Assembly: GCF_947169445.1 (NCBI RefSeq)
Contig: NZ_CAMVPU010000002.1
Span: 135,782 to 199,781 of the forward strand
Reading direction: 5' to 3'
Origin: an uncultured Butyrivibrio sp.
GTDB lineage: Bacteria > Bacillota > Clostridia > Lachnospirales > Lachnospiraceae
DNA: 64,000 nt
Below are positions 8,879 to 17,235 of this stretch, in pieces (within the stretch, counting starts at the first letter, position 1; every line of letters starts with the position of its first letter). Made by a program: the position numbers and the translations under genes. Under the pieces are notes generated by a model. That model was not told the origin of the DNA, did not search any database, and worked only from the letters and a program-made list of their open reading frames with translations.

Positions 8879-8897
8879 CATCGTTATACTATCCTTT

Positions 8898-10445
8898 TCA
8901 ATTAGTTGGCTTCTGCCGACGTTTTCTTCTGTCTATGCCGCTCTGGAGGTAGTAATTATCTTTTGCTTCATACATTCGTCTGTCCGAAATGCGCTCCAGT
9001 TCATCGATGGTAGCATCAGGAAATTCGTTGTGGCTGGCACAGCCAATAGAAATGGAGAGACTGTCGGAGTATTCGCCTTTCCATATTGAAGATTTGGATT
9101 TGATCACTTCACAAATTTCCCTGTAGTCATCAATGTGAAGGATTGCTATGAACTCATCGCCACCGGTACGATAAACCTTTCCAAGATCGCCGATAGCTTC
9201 CGAAAGGCAATCAGCAGCACCTTTTATAAGTTCATCGCCTGCAGCATGGCCCTTTGTGTCATTGGTATTCTTAAGGCCGTTAACATCGGCAGACAAAAGC
9301 GTGAAGGTGTCATCGAGGCCTGTGTCTCTGTAGAGCATGATATCATCATCGTAACTACGTCTGTTGAACAAATGAGTGAGTTCATCAGTCATTGCGATTC
9401 GAATCAGCTGGGCTTCTTTTCTCTTATCACGTTCAATGTTTTGAACAGTAAAAATAACTTTTACAGGAATTCCGTCTTCATTGGTTTCTACAGTAATATA
9501 TTGAGCCCTGAACCATCCGGTGGAGATATTTATAAATTCACCATAGATGGATTTTTTGTCTAGAAGACGTTCTCTAAGAGTCTTAAGATCCGTAAAGCTG
9601 AGGAAATTATCGAGCTGTTCAGGCGCAATCTGATCCTTTATATTCATAACCATGCTGGTATGGTCACATTTATCGATGTTAAGTGTTTTCATAAGGTGGG
9701 CATTATCGGTGATCGGCATTTCTGTCATGGATCTGAAGTCCAAAAGATTAACCTTGTCATAAATACCGGCCATAGATGCCAAAGTATCAACTGAGGATTG
9801 AAGCATACCTTCTCGATTTTTAAGAGTGGCATAGTTGTTATATATTTCTTTTGAATAGCGATGGAAGGTCCTGACAATGCTTAATCCGGCAATTGTCATT
9901 ATAAGAGTTTCGATAGTATATCCCCATACAACATTGCCAAAATATTCCGGAGCAGTTAGAAAATCAGCGCGATGGAGAGCATAATATGGAGCCGTTATCC
10001 AGGTGATAACCACCATCACTATGTAATTTATCGTCACGGAAACGAAGTAAACACGATAGCTACAAAAGAGAAGACTAAGAACAGGAACAAGAAACCAGGT
10101 CAGACGTAGATATACATTTGAAATAGCCATGTACGCCAAGAGAAGGTCAAGTACGAATAAAGAGTAAACACTTGTTAGATCTGATTCGGGAAAGCGTCGT
10201 ACCAGAATAAAATGACTAAACGCCAGGATGATAACAAATAGTGAAAGCAATATGCATGTGGAATAGGAGACGTCCTTAAAGACACCGAAAAATACACCCA
10301 GAGCAAGAGCCGGCCCTGTTAAAGCACACAGCCAAAGAGCAACATTCAAATATCCGTTAGTCTTTGTCTTGTTTTCAGCCAAAAGACTATCGTAATCTAA
10401 AAACGAGGTAACGGTTTGCTGAGAATTTTTGAATGTTTTATACAT
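8898..10445 (-). CDS. Membrane-bound GGDEF diguanylate cyclase
   Basis: About 515 residues from the ATG at 10445. The N-terminal ~200 residues form about six membrane segments, the middle (~240-350) resembles a PAS-like sensor, and the C-terminus is a GGDEF domain with the intact active-site motif GGDEF (437-441 of the longer frame, ~90 residues from the end) and an upstream LSADVNGLKNTND substrate motif. Such enzymes make cyclic di-GMP from two GTP. No inhibitory RxxD is seen just before the active site. The frame opens 9 codons earlier at a TTG without ribosome site, so I prefer the ATG, which has GAGG and AAAGG upstream. Convergent with the small acidic gene; the inducing signal is unknown. 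Confidence 0.92.
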   Translation of the reverse strand: MYKTFKNSQQTVTSFLDYDSLLAENKTKTNGYLNVALWLCALTGPALALGVFFGVFKDVSYSTCILLSLFVIILAFSHFILVRRFPESDLTSVYSLFVLDLLLAYMAISNVYLRLTWFLVPVLSLLFCSYRVYFVSVTINYIVMVVITWITAPYYALHRADFLTAPEYFGNVVWGYTIETLIMTIAGLSIVRTFHRYSKEIYNNYATLKNREGMLQSSVDTLASMAGIYDKVNLLDFRSMTEMPITDNAHLMKTLNIDKCDHTSMVMNIKDQIAPEQLDNFLSFTDLKTLRERLLDKKSIYGEFINISTGWFRAQYITVETNEDGIPVKVIFTVQNIERDKRKEAQLIRIAMTDELTHLFNRRSYDDDIMLYRDTGLDDTFTLLSADVNGLKNTNDTKGHAAGDELIKGAADCLSEAIGDLGKVYRTGGDEFIAILHIDDYREICEVIKSKSSIWKGEYSDSLSISIGCASHNEFPDATIDELERISDRRMYEAKDNYYLQSGIDRRKRRQKPTN

Positions 10446-10562
10446 ATCCTTTCTTGCCTCATATTGCAACAATCAAAGAATCTTGTGCTCTACCAACAAT
10501 TTTATCATGTACACTCAGTAACACAAATAGTTATTAGGAAATCAAATATTAAAAATTTATAA

Positions 10563-10591
10563 TTGACAGTTGTAGCTAATATGAGAATAAT
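10563..10591 (+). promoter_or_regulatory. Promoter of the NhaC antiporter gene
   Basis: TTGACA (10563-10568), 17-base spacer, AATAAT (10586-10591). It gives a leader of ~45 bases before AGAAGGAG and ATG 10644. Confidence 0.6.
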
Positions 10592-10643
10592 AAAAATATA
10601 TATTTTACAACTTTAATGTGTTAACGCAAGAAGGAGAAATCTT

Positions 10644-12176
10644 ATGTTTATTGACAGCTTTTGGTCTTTACTTCCGCCTATTATAGCTATTGCACTGGCA
10701 CTTATTACGAAAGAGGTGTATTCTTCACTGTTTATCGGTATTGTTGTTGGAGGGGTGCTTTATTCAGGCTTCAGTTTCACAGGAACAATTGAACATGTTT
10801 TTGTTGATGGCATGATTGCTCAGTTATCAGACTCTTGGAATGTTGGAATCCTGATATTCCTTGTTGTTCTTGGAACAATGGTTATGTTAATGAACAGAGC
10901 GGGTGGCTCAGCTGCTTTTGGAAAATGGGCGGTAACCCATGTAAAAACAAAAGTTGGAGCTCAGATAGCCACTATCATTCTCGGAATGCTTATCTTTATA
11001 GATGATTATTTCAACTGTCTGACTGTTGGATCAGTTATGCGTCCGTTAACTGATAAGCATAAGATATCAAGAGAAAAACTTGCGTATCTTATTGATGCTA
11101 CAGCAGCACCTGTGTGTATCATAGCACCAATTTCTTCATGGGCTGCAGCAGTAACGGGCTTTGTGGATGGAGTTAATGGTCTTACACTGTTTGTTCGTGC
11201 GATTCCTTATAATTTCTATGCACTTCTTACGATAGTTATGATGCTGGGTCTCACATGTATGAAGTTCGACTATGGTCCAATGAAGCAGGCAGAAGAGCAT
11301 AGCAAGATAAAAGAGCTCAAGGTCTCAAGAGATGATAATGGAGGACTTTTGGGAGCGGTCGATCAGCCGGCACCTCCTGTTTCAGTAAAAGGAAAGGTTA
11401 TCCATTTGGTATTTCCAATAGTAGCACTTATTGTTTGCTGCGTAATTGGAATGATTTATACCGGAGGTTTCTTTGATGGAGCAGGATTTGTTGATGCATT
11501 TTCTGCTTCTGACGCTTCAGTTGGATTGGTATATGGATCTGTAGCTGCGCTGATTATTACAGTAATCTTTTTCCTGGCAACAGGAGTTCTTGGCTTTAAT
11601 GAATGCATGAATGCAATTCCTGAAGGTTTTAAGAGTATGGTCCCTGCTATCTTGGTTCTGACCTTTGCATGGACATTGAAAGCCATGACCGATTCTCTTG
11701 GGGCAGCAACTTATGTGGCGGGTATCTTTGAGAACCTTACCGACAATGCGGCAATAATGAGCTTTATCCCTGCTGTGGTATTTGTTATAGGAACATTCCT
11801 TGCCTTTGCCACAGGTACTTCCTGGGGAACATTTGGTATTCTTATTCCGATAGTAGTAAATGTTTTTGGATCAAATATGGGAAATGAATTGATGATCATT
11901 TCAATTTCAGCATGTATGGCAGGAGCTGTATGCGGAGACCATTGTTCACCAATCTCTGATACAACTATCATGGCCAGTGCAGGAGCTCAGTGTGATCATA
12001 TTAAGCACGTATCCACACAGCTTCCGTACGCGATGACTGCAGCAGCAATTTCCTTTGTGGCATATATTATTTCAGGTTTCGTCAGAAGCTGGTTTATATG
12101 TCTTCCAATTGGTATTGTGCTTATGCTTGTAGCACTCTTTGGATTAAAAAAGGGCTTAGTCAAAGGCTGGAACTAA
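10644..12176 (+). CDS. NhaC-family Na+/H+ antiporter-like membrane protein
   Basis: A 510-residue membrane protein with about 11-12 hydrophobic segments. It resembles the NhaC branch of the ion transporter superfamily, with the conserved GMLIFIDDYFNCLTVGSVMRP stretch (split here by reading only: acidic pair within a membrane segment), IAPISSWAA and a second-half GDHCSPISDTT motif. These parts carry the ion-binding Asp and Ser/Thr residues in the family. Homologues exchange Na+ (or organic ions such as malate/lactate) for protons. Single-gene unit with its own promoter and a strong terminator. The transported ion cannot be fixed from sequence. Confidence 0.88.
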   Translation: MFIDSFWSLLPPIIAIALALITKEVYSSLFIGIVVGGVLYSGFSFTGTIEHVFVDGMIAQLSDSWNVGILIFLVVLGTMVMLMNRAGGSAAFGKWAVTHVKTKVGAQIATIILGMLIFIDDYFNCLTVGSVMRPLTDKHKISREKLAYLIDATAAPVCIIAPISSWAAAVTGFVDGVNGLTLFVRAIPYNFYALLTIVMMLGLTCMKFDYGPMKQAEEHSKIKELKVSRDDNGGLLGAVDQPAPPVSVKGKVIHLVFPIVALIVCCVIGMIYTGGFFDGAGFVDAFSASDASVGLVYGSVAALIITVIFFLATGVLGFNECMNAIPEGFKSMVPAILVLTFAWTLKAMTDSLGAATYVAGIFENLTDNAAIMSFIPAVVFVIGTFLAFATGTSWGTFGILIPIVVNVFGSNMGNELMIISISACMAGAVCGDHCSPISDTTIMASAGAQCDHIKHVSTQLPYAMTAAAISFVAYIISGFVRSWFICLPIGIVLMLVALFGLKKGLVKGWN

Positions 12177-12202
12177 TGATAATAGAGTAAAAAATGATAG
12201 AC

Positions 12203-12241
12203 AAACACCTCAGAGTCAAATTGATTCTGAGGTGTTTTTTA
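12203..12241 (+). terminator. Rho-independent terminator after the antiporter
   Basis: Stem AAACACCTCAGA / TCTGAGGTGTTT followed by T's. It may also serve the convergent alpha-galactosidase gene, whose stop is at 12295. Confidence 0.85.
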
Positions 12242-12294
12242 AGCCATTTCTATATGCAATCTGGTATTGTAGGCAATTTGTAATTGTACAGCTT

Positions 12295-14157
12295 TTATTC
12301 TGAGATTTTTACCAAAAGAGCTTCTGCAGAAAAGTCTGTGTGGGCATCACCATATTTATCTATTACTTCATAATCTGAAAGCTTTATTTTTTTGTCAGAA
12401 ATATAATCCGTAAGGGATACAGAGCTTTCAAATCTGTGGTATACCAAAAGAGCTCTGTCCTTAAAACGCCTTACAACAAGCTGTCCGCCGATCGGATCAT
12501 TATAGCTTTCCGTTTCTGCAGTCAGGAGAGTGGTTTTGCCATCTTTGATGATATCTGAAACCTTGTGGTAGAAAGATATTCCGTCATCCAATAACTTCCA
12601 CTGATGCTCATTTAGATCATATACATCACCGGATAGTCCCATTCTTCCAAGGAAGGTAGCGCATATTGAGTACCAGATTCTCTCATCACTATCATCTTTT
12701 CTCATAACAGCCCATATCTGGCTCTGAGATGGTTTTATTACTCTGTGCATATTGGCGGCTATGATTGGAAGTGATGCGCATTCGTGGGCGTCAGAAAAAC
12801 TCGCCATCGAAGCCAGCTCCATAAATGAAGGCTCAAGCCTGTGCCCGCCACTTGAGCAATTCTCGATTACAAGGTTTGGTATTTCTTGTTTCATCTTTTT
12901 AAAGAAACGCTGCGTAGCAAGAACCTTCTGATGAAGATTTTCACCCATTCCTTCCGGGCCATCGCAGCCCATGCCCATTGTTTCGTTGTAATCAATCTTT
13001 ATGTAGCCGAAGTCGTTTTCCTTCAGATTATCAATAACATACTTTGTTAGGTGCGCATCTACCCATGGGTTCTCCATGTCCAGGAAATGCACATTTCCAA
13101 CTGTAAGGGGCACACCGTCTTTTTTCACAAGATGATCTGTTTCATAAAAAGAAGGCGCTTCCTGAGAAGTGTTCTCAAGTTCAAACCAGATTCCAGGAAT
13201 CATTCCTTTGTCTTTGATGTAGTCAGTCAGCTCTTTTAGCCCATTAGGGAAACGCTTTTTGTTGATGGTCCAATCGCCTCGATAATCCCACCAGTTTCCG
13301 CAGTCGGCATACCAACCGGAATCCATGACCAGGTATTTGATGCCTTTTCCTTCAATTTTGTCTGCCAGCTTTTTGAGATTGTCTATGGTTGGATTTCCCC
13401 AGGTTGCGCAGTATTCATTAAATATAATGCCCATATCTAAGTCAACAGGGCTGATATCAGGATTCTGAGCCTTTACCAGTTTGTCGCATACATCCTCCAG
13501 GGATGAACCGGTAGCCACAAGAGCCTTGGGAGCGATGTATTTCTCTCCGGGCTTTAGAGATTTGGTCCAGTGTCCGTAGTCTCTGTCAGCAAGACCTCCG
13601 GAAATGGTGATTGTATCTCCCTCTTTTACAAGAAGTTCAATTTGCCAGGATGCTGGAGCGTATAACGCAACTGCGGTAAATTCCTGTGTTTCTGAATTTT
13701 CTACAGCAACAAATGGAAAGTACTGTCTTACCGGCATAGAACCAAGATTTCCAAACTTTAGGACTCTATATCCGTGATTACTCCAGGAATGTTCAAGGTT
13801 AAGGCTTTTGACAGTATCAATCTGATGCTTGCCTTCAGCGCTCCAAAAAGATAATAGCCTGTGAATTTTGTCAGCTTTTATTTTTTTCAAAAGAACTGAT
13901 GTCAGCATTTCCATTGTGACAGCTTTTGTGCCCTTGTTCTCAATTGTGGTTACAACTTCCGTTGCGTCGTACAGAGAGCTTTTTTTATGTGATACGCTCA
14001 GTTCGATTGCGTCTGTATTTCTGTAAAGTGTTTCATCTTCTGTATCGTTTATCAGCTCAAAACCGGACATTGTCCCGCTTCCAAGCATAGTCAGACCACA
14101 GGTGTAATTATCACCATAGGAATCACCTATGAATTTTACTTCTGCTAATGATTTCAT
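12295..14157 (-). CDS. Alpha-galactosidase, GH36 family
   Basis: A 620-residue cytoplasmic enzyme that releases terminal alpha-1,6-galactose from melibiose, raffinose-type sugars and galactomannan. An N-terminal beta domain (~1-230) precedes the TIM barrel. Family motifs are present: DSGWYADCGNWWDYRGDW, the nucleophile Asp in YIKIDYNE, SSGGHRLEPSFM, and the likely acid/base Asp in ASFSDAHEC. No signal peptide. I start at the ATG ending at 14157, where GGAGG (14164-14168) lies 6 bases upstream; the frame is open 29 codons further but without a ribosome site. Freed galactose would enter the galK-galT route encoded at 45940-48706. Confidence 0.93.
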   Translation of the reverse strand: MKSLAEVKFIGDSYGDNYTCGLTMLGSGTMSGFELINDTEDETLYRNTDAIELSVSHKKSSLYDATEVVTTIENKGTKAVTMEMLTSVLLKKIKADKIHRLLSFWSAEGKHQIDTVKSLNLEHSWSNHGYRVLKFGNLGSMPVRQYFPFVAVENSETQEFTAVALYAPASWQIELLVKEGDTITISGGLADRDYGHWTKSLKPGEKYIAPKALVATGSSLEDVCDKLVKAQNPDISPVDLDMGIIFNEYCATWGNPTIDNLKKLADKIEGKGIKYLVMDSGWYADCGNWWDYRGDWTINKKRFPNGLKELTDYIKDKGMIPGIWFELENTSQEAPSFYETDHLVKKDGVPLTVGNVHFLDMENPWVDAHLTKYVIDNLKENDFGYIKIDYNETMGMGCDGPEGMGENLHQKVLATQRFFKKMKQEIPNLVIENCSSGGHRLEPSFMELASMASFSDAHECASLPIIAANMHRVIKPSQSQIWAVMRKDDSDERIWYSICATFLGRMGLSGDVYDLNEHQWKLLDDGISFYHKVSDIIKDGKTTLLTAETESYNDPIGGQLVVRRFKDRALLVYHRFESSVSLTDYISDKKIKLSDYEVIDKYGDAHTDFSAEALLVKISE

Positions 14158-14221
14158 TACCAGCCTCCGTTTTTTCTTTAAGACATTGCTTATAAAGATT
14201 ATTATAATATATGTGTGTATA

Positions 14222-14849
14222 GATTTTGAGCTTTTCAGATCCAAATACGGAGAACTGATGAAGACTGATGATCTTTATCTTGGTTATTATCTTCATCTTG
14301 TTCAGGATATATGTTACAGACATTTTGTTTATGACAAATATAAGTGGAATCCCATGATTCCGGGGAATGTTGAGAAGCTTCATAAGGACTATTCAATAAT
14401 AAAAATTTATGTAGCTACAAGGTAGTGGCCTTCCTGAGAGTGTGGAAGCTGTTCCGGACAGCTGCTTTCAAATAGCTCATGCAGCTAATATAGGCGATGT
14501 ATTCAAGACAAAAGCTAGTGCTGAATCCGCAGTTATGTTTAACTGCACTGCGGGAAAAGACAGAACAGGCGTAATATCTGCACTTATACTGTGGCTTTGT
14601 GGTGTTAGAAAAAGCGATATTGTTTATGACTACATGAGAACAAAAGAGAATGATAAGAAGCGCTTTGAACAGATTCATCAGAATTTCCCTGAGTTGGATA
14701 TGAATATCGTTATTCCCAATGAGAACAACATGACCAAGTTCATGGAAATGATAGAAGAAAGTCATGGAAGTGTTCAGGAGTATTTTTCTTCTATAGGGAT
14801 TACTTCTGAGGTACAGCAAAGGCTTTGCGAGAAATTGTGCCATGCTTAA
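14222..14849 (+). pseudogene. Broken tyrosine phosphatase (Y_phosphatase3-like)
   Basis: The last ~145 codons (frame of 14415-14849) encode the C-terminal half of a Tyr/Ser phosphatase with the P-loop signature CTAGKDRTG (CX5R) inside FNCTAGKDRTGVISALILWLCGV. This family is normally ~250 residues with an N-terminal NFRDLGG motif, which I cannot find. A piece in another frame (about 14222-14420, FELFRSKYGELMKTDDLYLGYY) looks like more of the same gene. Joining GCTACA to AGTGGCCTTCCT (ATSGLPES) needs removal of four bases near 14418-14424, so a 4-base insertion is the likely frameshift. The 5' half seems lost where it meets the divergent alpha-galactosidase. Confidence 0.7.
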
Positions 14850-14910
14850 ATTTTAATCGTAATTACAATAAAGACTACTTCAAGACCACTTGTTTAGGTA
14901 ATGATATAGA

Positions 14911-14947
14911 AAAACCTCCGAATCGGCTAATTGATTCGGAGGTTTTT
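14911..14947 (+). terminator. Rho-independent terminator
   Basis: Perfect 14-bp stem AAAACCTCCGAATC / GATTCGGAGGTTTT with a T5 run. It lies after the broken phosphatase gene. Confidence 0.8.
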
Positions 14948-14950
14948 AAG

Positions 14951-14981
14951 CAATAAAAAAGAGCGATAGACGGGGCTCGAA
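14951..14981 (-). repeat. Remnant of tRNA-Gly 3' end, possible attachment site (copy 1)
   Basis: Thirty of 31 bases match 24936-24966, which spans the 3' part of an intact tRNA-Gly (minus strand) plus 12 bases downstream of it. Homology stops abruptly after CTCGAA. A direct repeat of a tRNA 3' end plus its flank is what tRNA-targeting integrases leave at the far end of an island. Confidence 0.65.
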
Positions 14982-15127
14982 GTAAACGCCCATTTTGAAA
15001 GCCGCATGGAAAGGAGGTTTTCGACACTCTCCTCTTCAAAAAAGACCACTTCAAGACCACTTCTCATATTGAGAACTCTAAAAAAGACCACTTCAAAGAC
15101 CACATGTTTTCACTTCTATGAAGTGGC

Positions 15128-15157
15128 TTGTAAAAGGCTGGAGTGATATTTTATAAT
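15128..15157 (+). promoter_or_regulatory. Promoter of the PIN toxin-antitoxin pair
   Basis: TTGTAA (15128-15133), 18-base spacer, TATAAT (15152-15157). The inverted repeat at 15111-15125 touches the -35 side, as expected of an autoregulated antitoxin operon. Confidence 0.55.
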
Positions 15158-15194
15158 ACAGTTAGAAGTAACAACCGATATACGTATTGAGGAG

Positions 15195-15434
15195 GTGAGC
15201 AATATGACAGCTACAGCTGAAACACTCCGCAAACTGGATTCACTTAATGAACAAGACTTTAACATGATCGTAAGTCTGATTGATAGACTGAGCGTATCAC
15301 AGGATACTAATAATGATCTCGAGACATTCAGACAGATTAGAAAGAGGACATCTCAAAATCCAATGACAGAGGACGAAGTCGAGGCAGAGGTTGCTGAAGC
15401 TAGGAAGGAGCTTTATGCAACAAATCGTAATTGA
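15195..15434 (+). CDS. Probable antitoxin of a PIN-domain pair
   Basis: A 79-residue protein upstream of and overlapping the PIN toxin gene by 20 bases, the standard antitoxin-first order. The N-terminal part (ATAETLRKLDSLNEQDFNMIVSLIDRLS) looks like the short helical antitoxins found with COG1569 toxins, and the acidic C-terminus would clamp the toxin. No clear DNA-binding fold can be read from sequence. AGGAGGTG lies 8 bases before the start at 15195 (a second in-frame ATG is at 15204). Identification rests mainly on gene order and size. Confidence 0.7.
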   Translation: MSNMTATAETLRKLDSLNEQDFNMIVSLIDRLSVSQDTNNDLETFRQIRKRTSQNPMTEDEVEAEVAEARKELYATNRN

Positions 15435-15807
15435 TACTAATATACTTGTTAATGCCTTGAAATCCCAAAATGATGGTGCCAAATCGGTTATGCTTTTGGA
15501 AGATGTTTTCAGAGGAAAGTATGAAATTGGTTTGTCATCTGAGATAGTAAGGGAATACCGGGATGTTTTGCACAGACCGCATTTGAATATCAATCCTGAA
15601 GATGCAGATGCTGTAATAGCTCTTGTTGAGAAGCATGGCTATTATATTGAACCAAGGCCATCAACAAATGATTACGTGGAAATGCGCGATGAAAAGGATA
15701 GGGTATTCTTTGATGTGGCAAAATGCCTTAATGCTAAGCTTATAACTCGTAATTATAAAGATTATCCAGTACATGAACTTGTAACTCTGATTGATGAATT
15801 GTACTAA
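15415..15807 (+). CDS. PIN-domain toxin (COG1569-type ribonuclease)
   Basis: A 130-residue PIN-domain protein, the putative toxin of a toxin-antitoxin pair. It begins IVIDTNILVNAL, the PIN signature with the first metal-binding Asp (Asp7), and keeps SSEIVREYRDVL with a conserved Glu, an Asp in DRVFFDVAK, and ITRNYKDY near the end. Such proteins are Mg-dependent RNases that stop growth when freed from antitoxin. The frame is open to 15391, but ATG 15415 has AGGAAGGAG directly upstream and gives the usual length. It ends in a terminator at 15834. Located just inside the island-like region; these pairs are common there. Confidence 0.85.
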   Translation: MQQIVIDTNILVNALKSQNDGAKSVMLLEDVFRGKYEIGLSSEIVREYRDVLHRPHLNINPEDADAVIALVEKHGYYIEPRPSTNDYVEMRDEKDRVFFDVAKCLNAKLITRNYKDYPVHELVTLIDELY

Positions 15808-15833
15808 TAATATTGGACAAAAGAGAATATGCA

Positions 15834-15884
15834 AACCGTAGAATTACAGCCCATTATGCCGGACTGAATCCTACGGTTTTTTAT
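15834..15884 (+). terminator. Terminator after the toxin gene
   Basis: AACCGTAGAATT pairs with AATCCTACGGTT (one mismatch) around a 21-base loop, then T6. Confidence 0.65.
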
Positions 15885-15960
15885 TTATTTATAAGGTTAC
15901 TATCTTTTTTGGGGGCAACATCGTTATACATATTATAAGGATCTGATTGGAGGAGATGAA

Positions 15961-16482
15961 ATGGATTCAGATTTGATTTTTATCCATAGAATTAGAGCTG
16001 GGGATGAAGCGGCTATTGAGGCGTTTGTAAGGAAGTATTACGCAAAGGTTCTTTCGTATTGTGTGTATCGCCTTCAGGATGTTCAGCAAGCAGAGGATTT
16101 GACACAGGAAACTTTTTATAGGTTTTTCAGGGCTTTCGAGACATATAACCATAGAGGAAAGCTTGTGAATTATCTTTATTCAATAGCAGGCAATCTATGT
16201 AGAGACTATTGGAAGGTTGAACAAAAAATACAAAAGGTAGAACTGGCAGAAACAATTAAGAATACGCCAGTTGAGTGTGATGTTACTGAAAAAATGGATA
16301 TTGAAGCAGCAGTGATGGAACTACCAAAGGAAATAAGGGAAGTCATCTGGATGCATTTTTTCCTTGAAATGAAACTAGTAGAAATATCTGAGGCTGAAGG
16401 TATAAGCCTTCCATTAGTAAAATACCGCTTGAAACGAGGACGTTCTTTGCTTAAAGGTATCCTTGGTAAGGAGGATCTATGA
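15961..16482 (+). CDS. ECF-type RNA polymerase sigma factor
   Basis: A 173-residue sigma-70 family factor with only regions 2 and 4. Region 2 (~8-75) holds the core-binding stretch AEDLTQETFYRFFRAF and region 4 (~105-165) the helix-turn-helix MKLVEISEAEGISLPLVKYRLKRG (in two parts). It directs RNA polymerase to a small regulon, usually including its own operon. Start ATG 15961 with GGAGGAG before it. It overlaps the next gene by 4 bases (ATGA) and heads a four-gene operon with a membrane protein and an ABC exporter. Such operons usually answer cell-wall antibiotics or envelope stress; that role is inferred. Confidence 0.92.
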   Translation: MDSDLIFIHRIRAGDEAAIEAFVRKYYAKVLSYCVYRLQDVQQAEDLTQETFYRFFRAFETYNHRGKLVNYLYSIAGNLCRDYWKVEQKIQKVELAETIKNTPVECDVTEKMDIEAAVMELPKEIREVIWMHFFLEMKLVEISEAEGISLPLVKYRLKRGRSLLKGILGKEDL

Positions 16483-17234
16483 ATCTGGATAAGATGTTAT
16501 GTTCACATGCTAATAATACAGTAATCCCCAGGGAAGAGGCTGTTTTATCTACTATAAAAGCGGCAAAAGATGCATATTGGGATGAAGAATCCTCAAGATG
16601 TATATCCTGGATGGAATTTATGTACCAACAGTTGTTCTATATTAGAAAAACATGGTGGTTAATACAATTTGGTGTGCTATTTGCTATATGGATTCTCCTT
16701 AAGGTTTCAGGAAGTGGTCCTTATTCAGAAAGATGCATGGGAATTCTAGCGCCTATATTTATAATTCTGGTACTGCCGGAGCTTTGGAAAAATGTCAGTG
16801 ACAGATCAATTGAAATAGAAGGAGCGTCCTATTATTCATTTCAAAAGATAATGGCAGCCCGAATGATAGTGTTCGGGTTAGTAGATCTTATGATGTTAAC
16901 TATATTTGTAATTGTAAGCGTATCTTCTACCGAAGTGCTAATGACGGATCTTATAGTTCAGTTTCTGTTGCCTATGCTGATTACATCATGTATTTGCTTC
17001 AGGGCATTTTCTGGAAGGCTTTTGAGAGGAATTGTGCCGTCAATTACAGTAAGTCTTTTATGGATGACAATATGGCTATTTATTGTTTTGAGAGAAGATG
17101 TTTTTACTCGTGTATCTGGTTTTGCTTGGGGATTATTGTTGGTAATGTCGGTTTCTTACCTCTGTTACTGCATATACAGAATCATGAAAGATTCTGGGAG
17201 AATTCAGGCTTACTACTTTATGGGGGAAATGTGA
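16479..17234 (+). CDS. Membrane protein of the ECF/ABC operon, possible anti-sigma or sensor
   Basis: A 251-residue protein with a ~55-residue cytoplasmic N-terminus (two Cys, C8 and C41) and about six membrane segments (~60-75, 85-100, 125-150, 157-175, 185-200, 210-230). It overlaps the sigma gene by 4 bases and is followed after 1 base by the ABC ATPase. I do not recognise a named family. Proteins at this position are often anti-sigma factors holding the ECF factor at the membrane, or accessory exporter subunits. No zinc-binding HxxxCxxC motif of classic anti-sigma factors is seen, so the function is open. Confidence 0.7.
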   Translation: MNLDKMLCSHANNTVIPREEAVLSTIKAAKDAYWDEESSRCISWMEFMYQQLFYIRKTWWLIQFGVLFAIWILLKVSGSGPYSERCMGILAPIFIILVLPELWKNVSDRSIEIEGASYYSFQKIMAARMIVFGLVDLMMLTIFVIVSVSSTEVLMTDLIVQFLLPMLITSCICFRAFSGRLLRGIVPSITVSLLWMTIWLFIVLREDVFTRVSGFAWGLLLVMSVSYLCYCIYRIMKDSGRIQAYYFMGEM

Positions 17235-17235
17235 T

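Larger units (their letters stand above)
14873..15105 (+). repeat. Three tandem pairs of an 8-base motif GACCACTT
   Basis: GACCACTT (one base variants allowed) occurs at 14873, 14884, 15044, 15055, 15086 and 15098, always as pairs 11-12 bases apart, about one helical turn. The pairs flank the tRNA-Gly remnant. A short inverted repeat CACTTC/GAAGTG follows at 15111-15125, next to the -35 box of the toxin-antitoxin promoter. They look like protein-binding sites. Confidence 0.7.

Noticed and set aside
14129..14425. 98-residue ORF as an intact gene
   Set aside because: Its first half is antisense to the alpha-galactosidase start; the rest is a piece of the broken phosphatase.
14963..14981. A third tRNA-Gly
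   Set aside because: Only the last ~19 bases of the tRNA are present, so it cannot fold.
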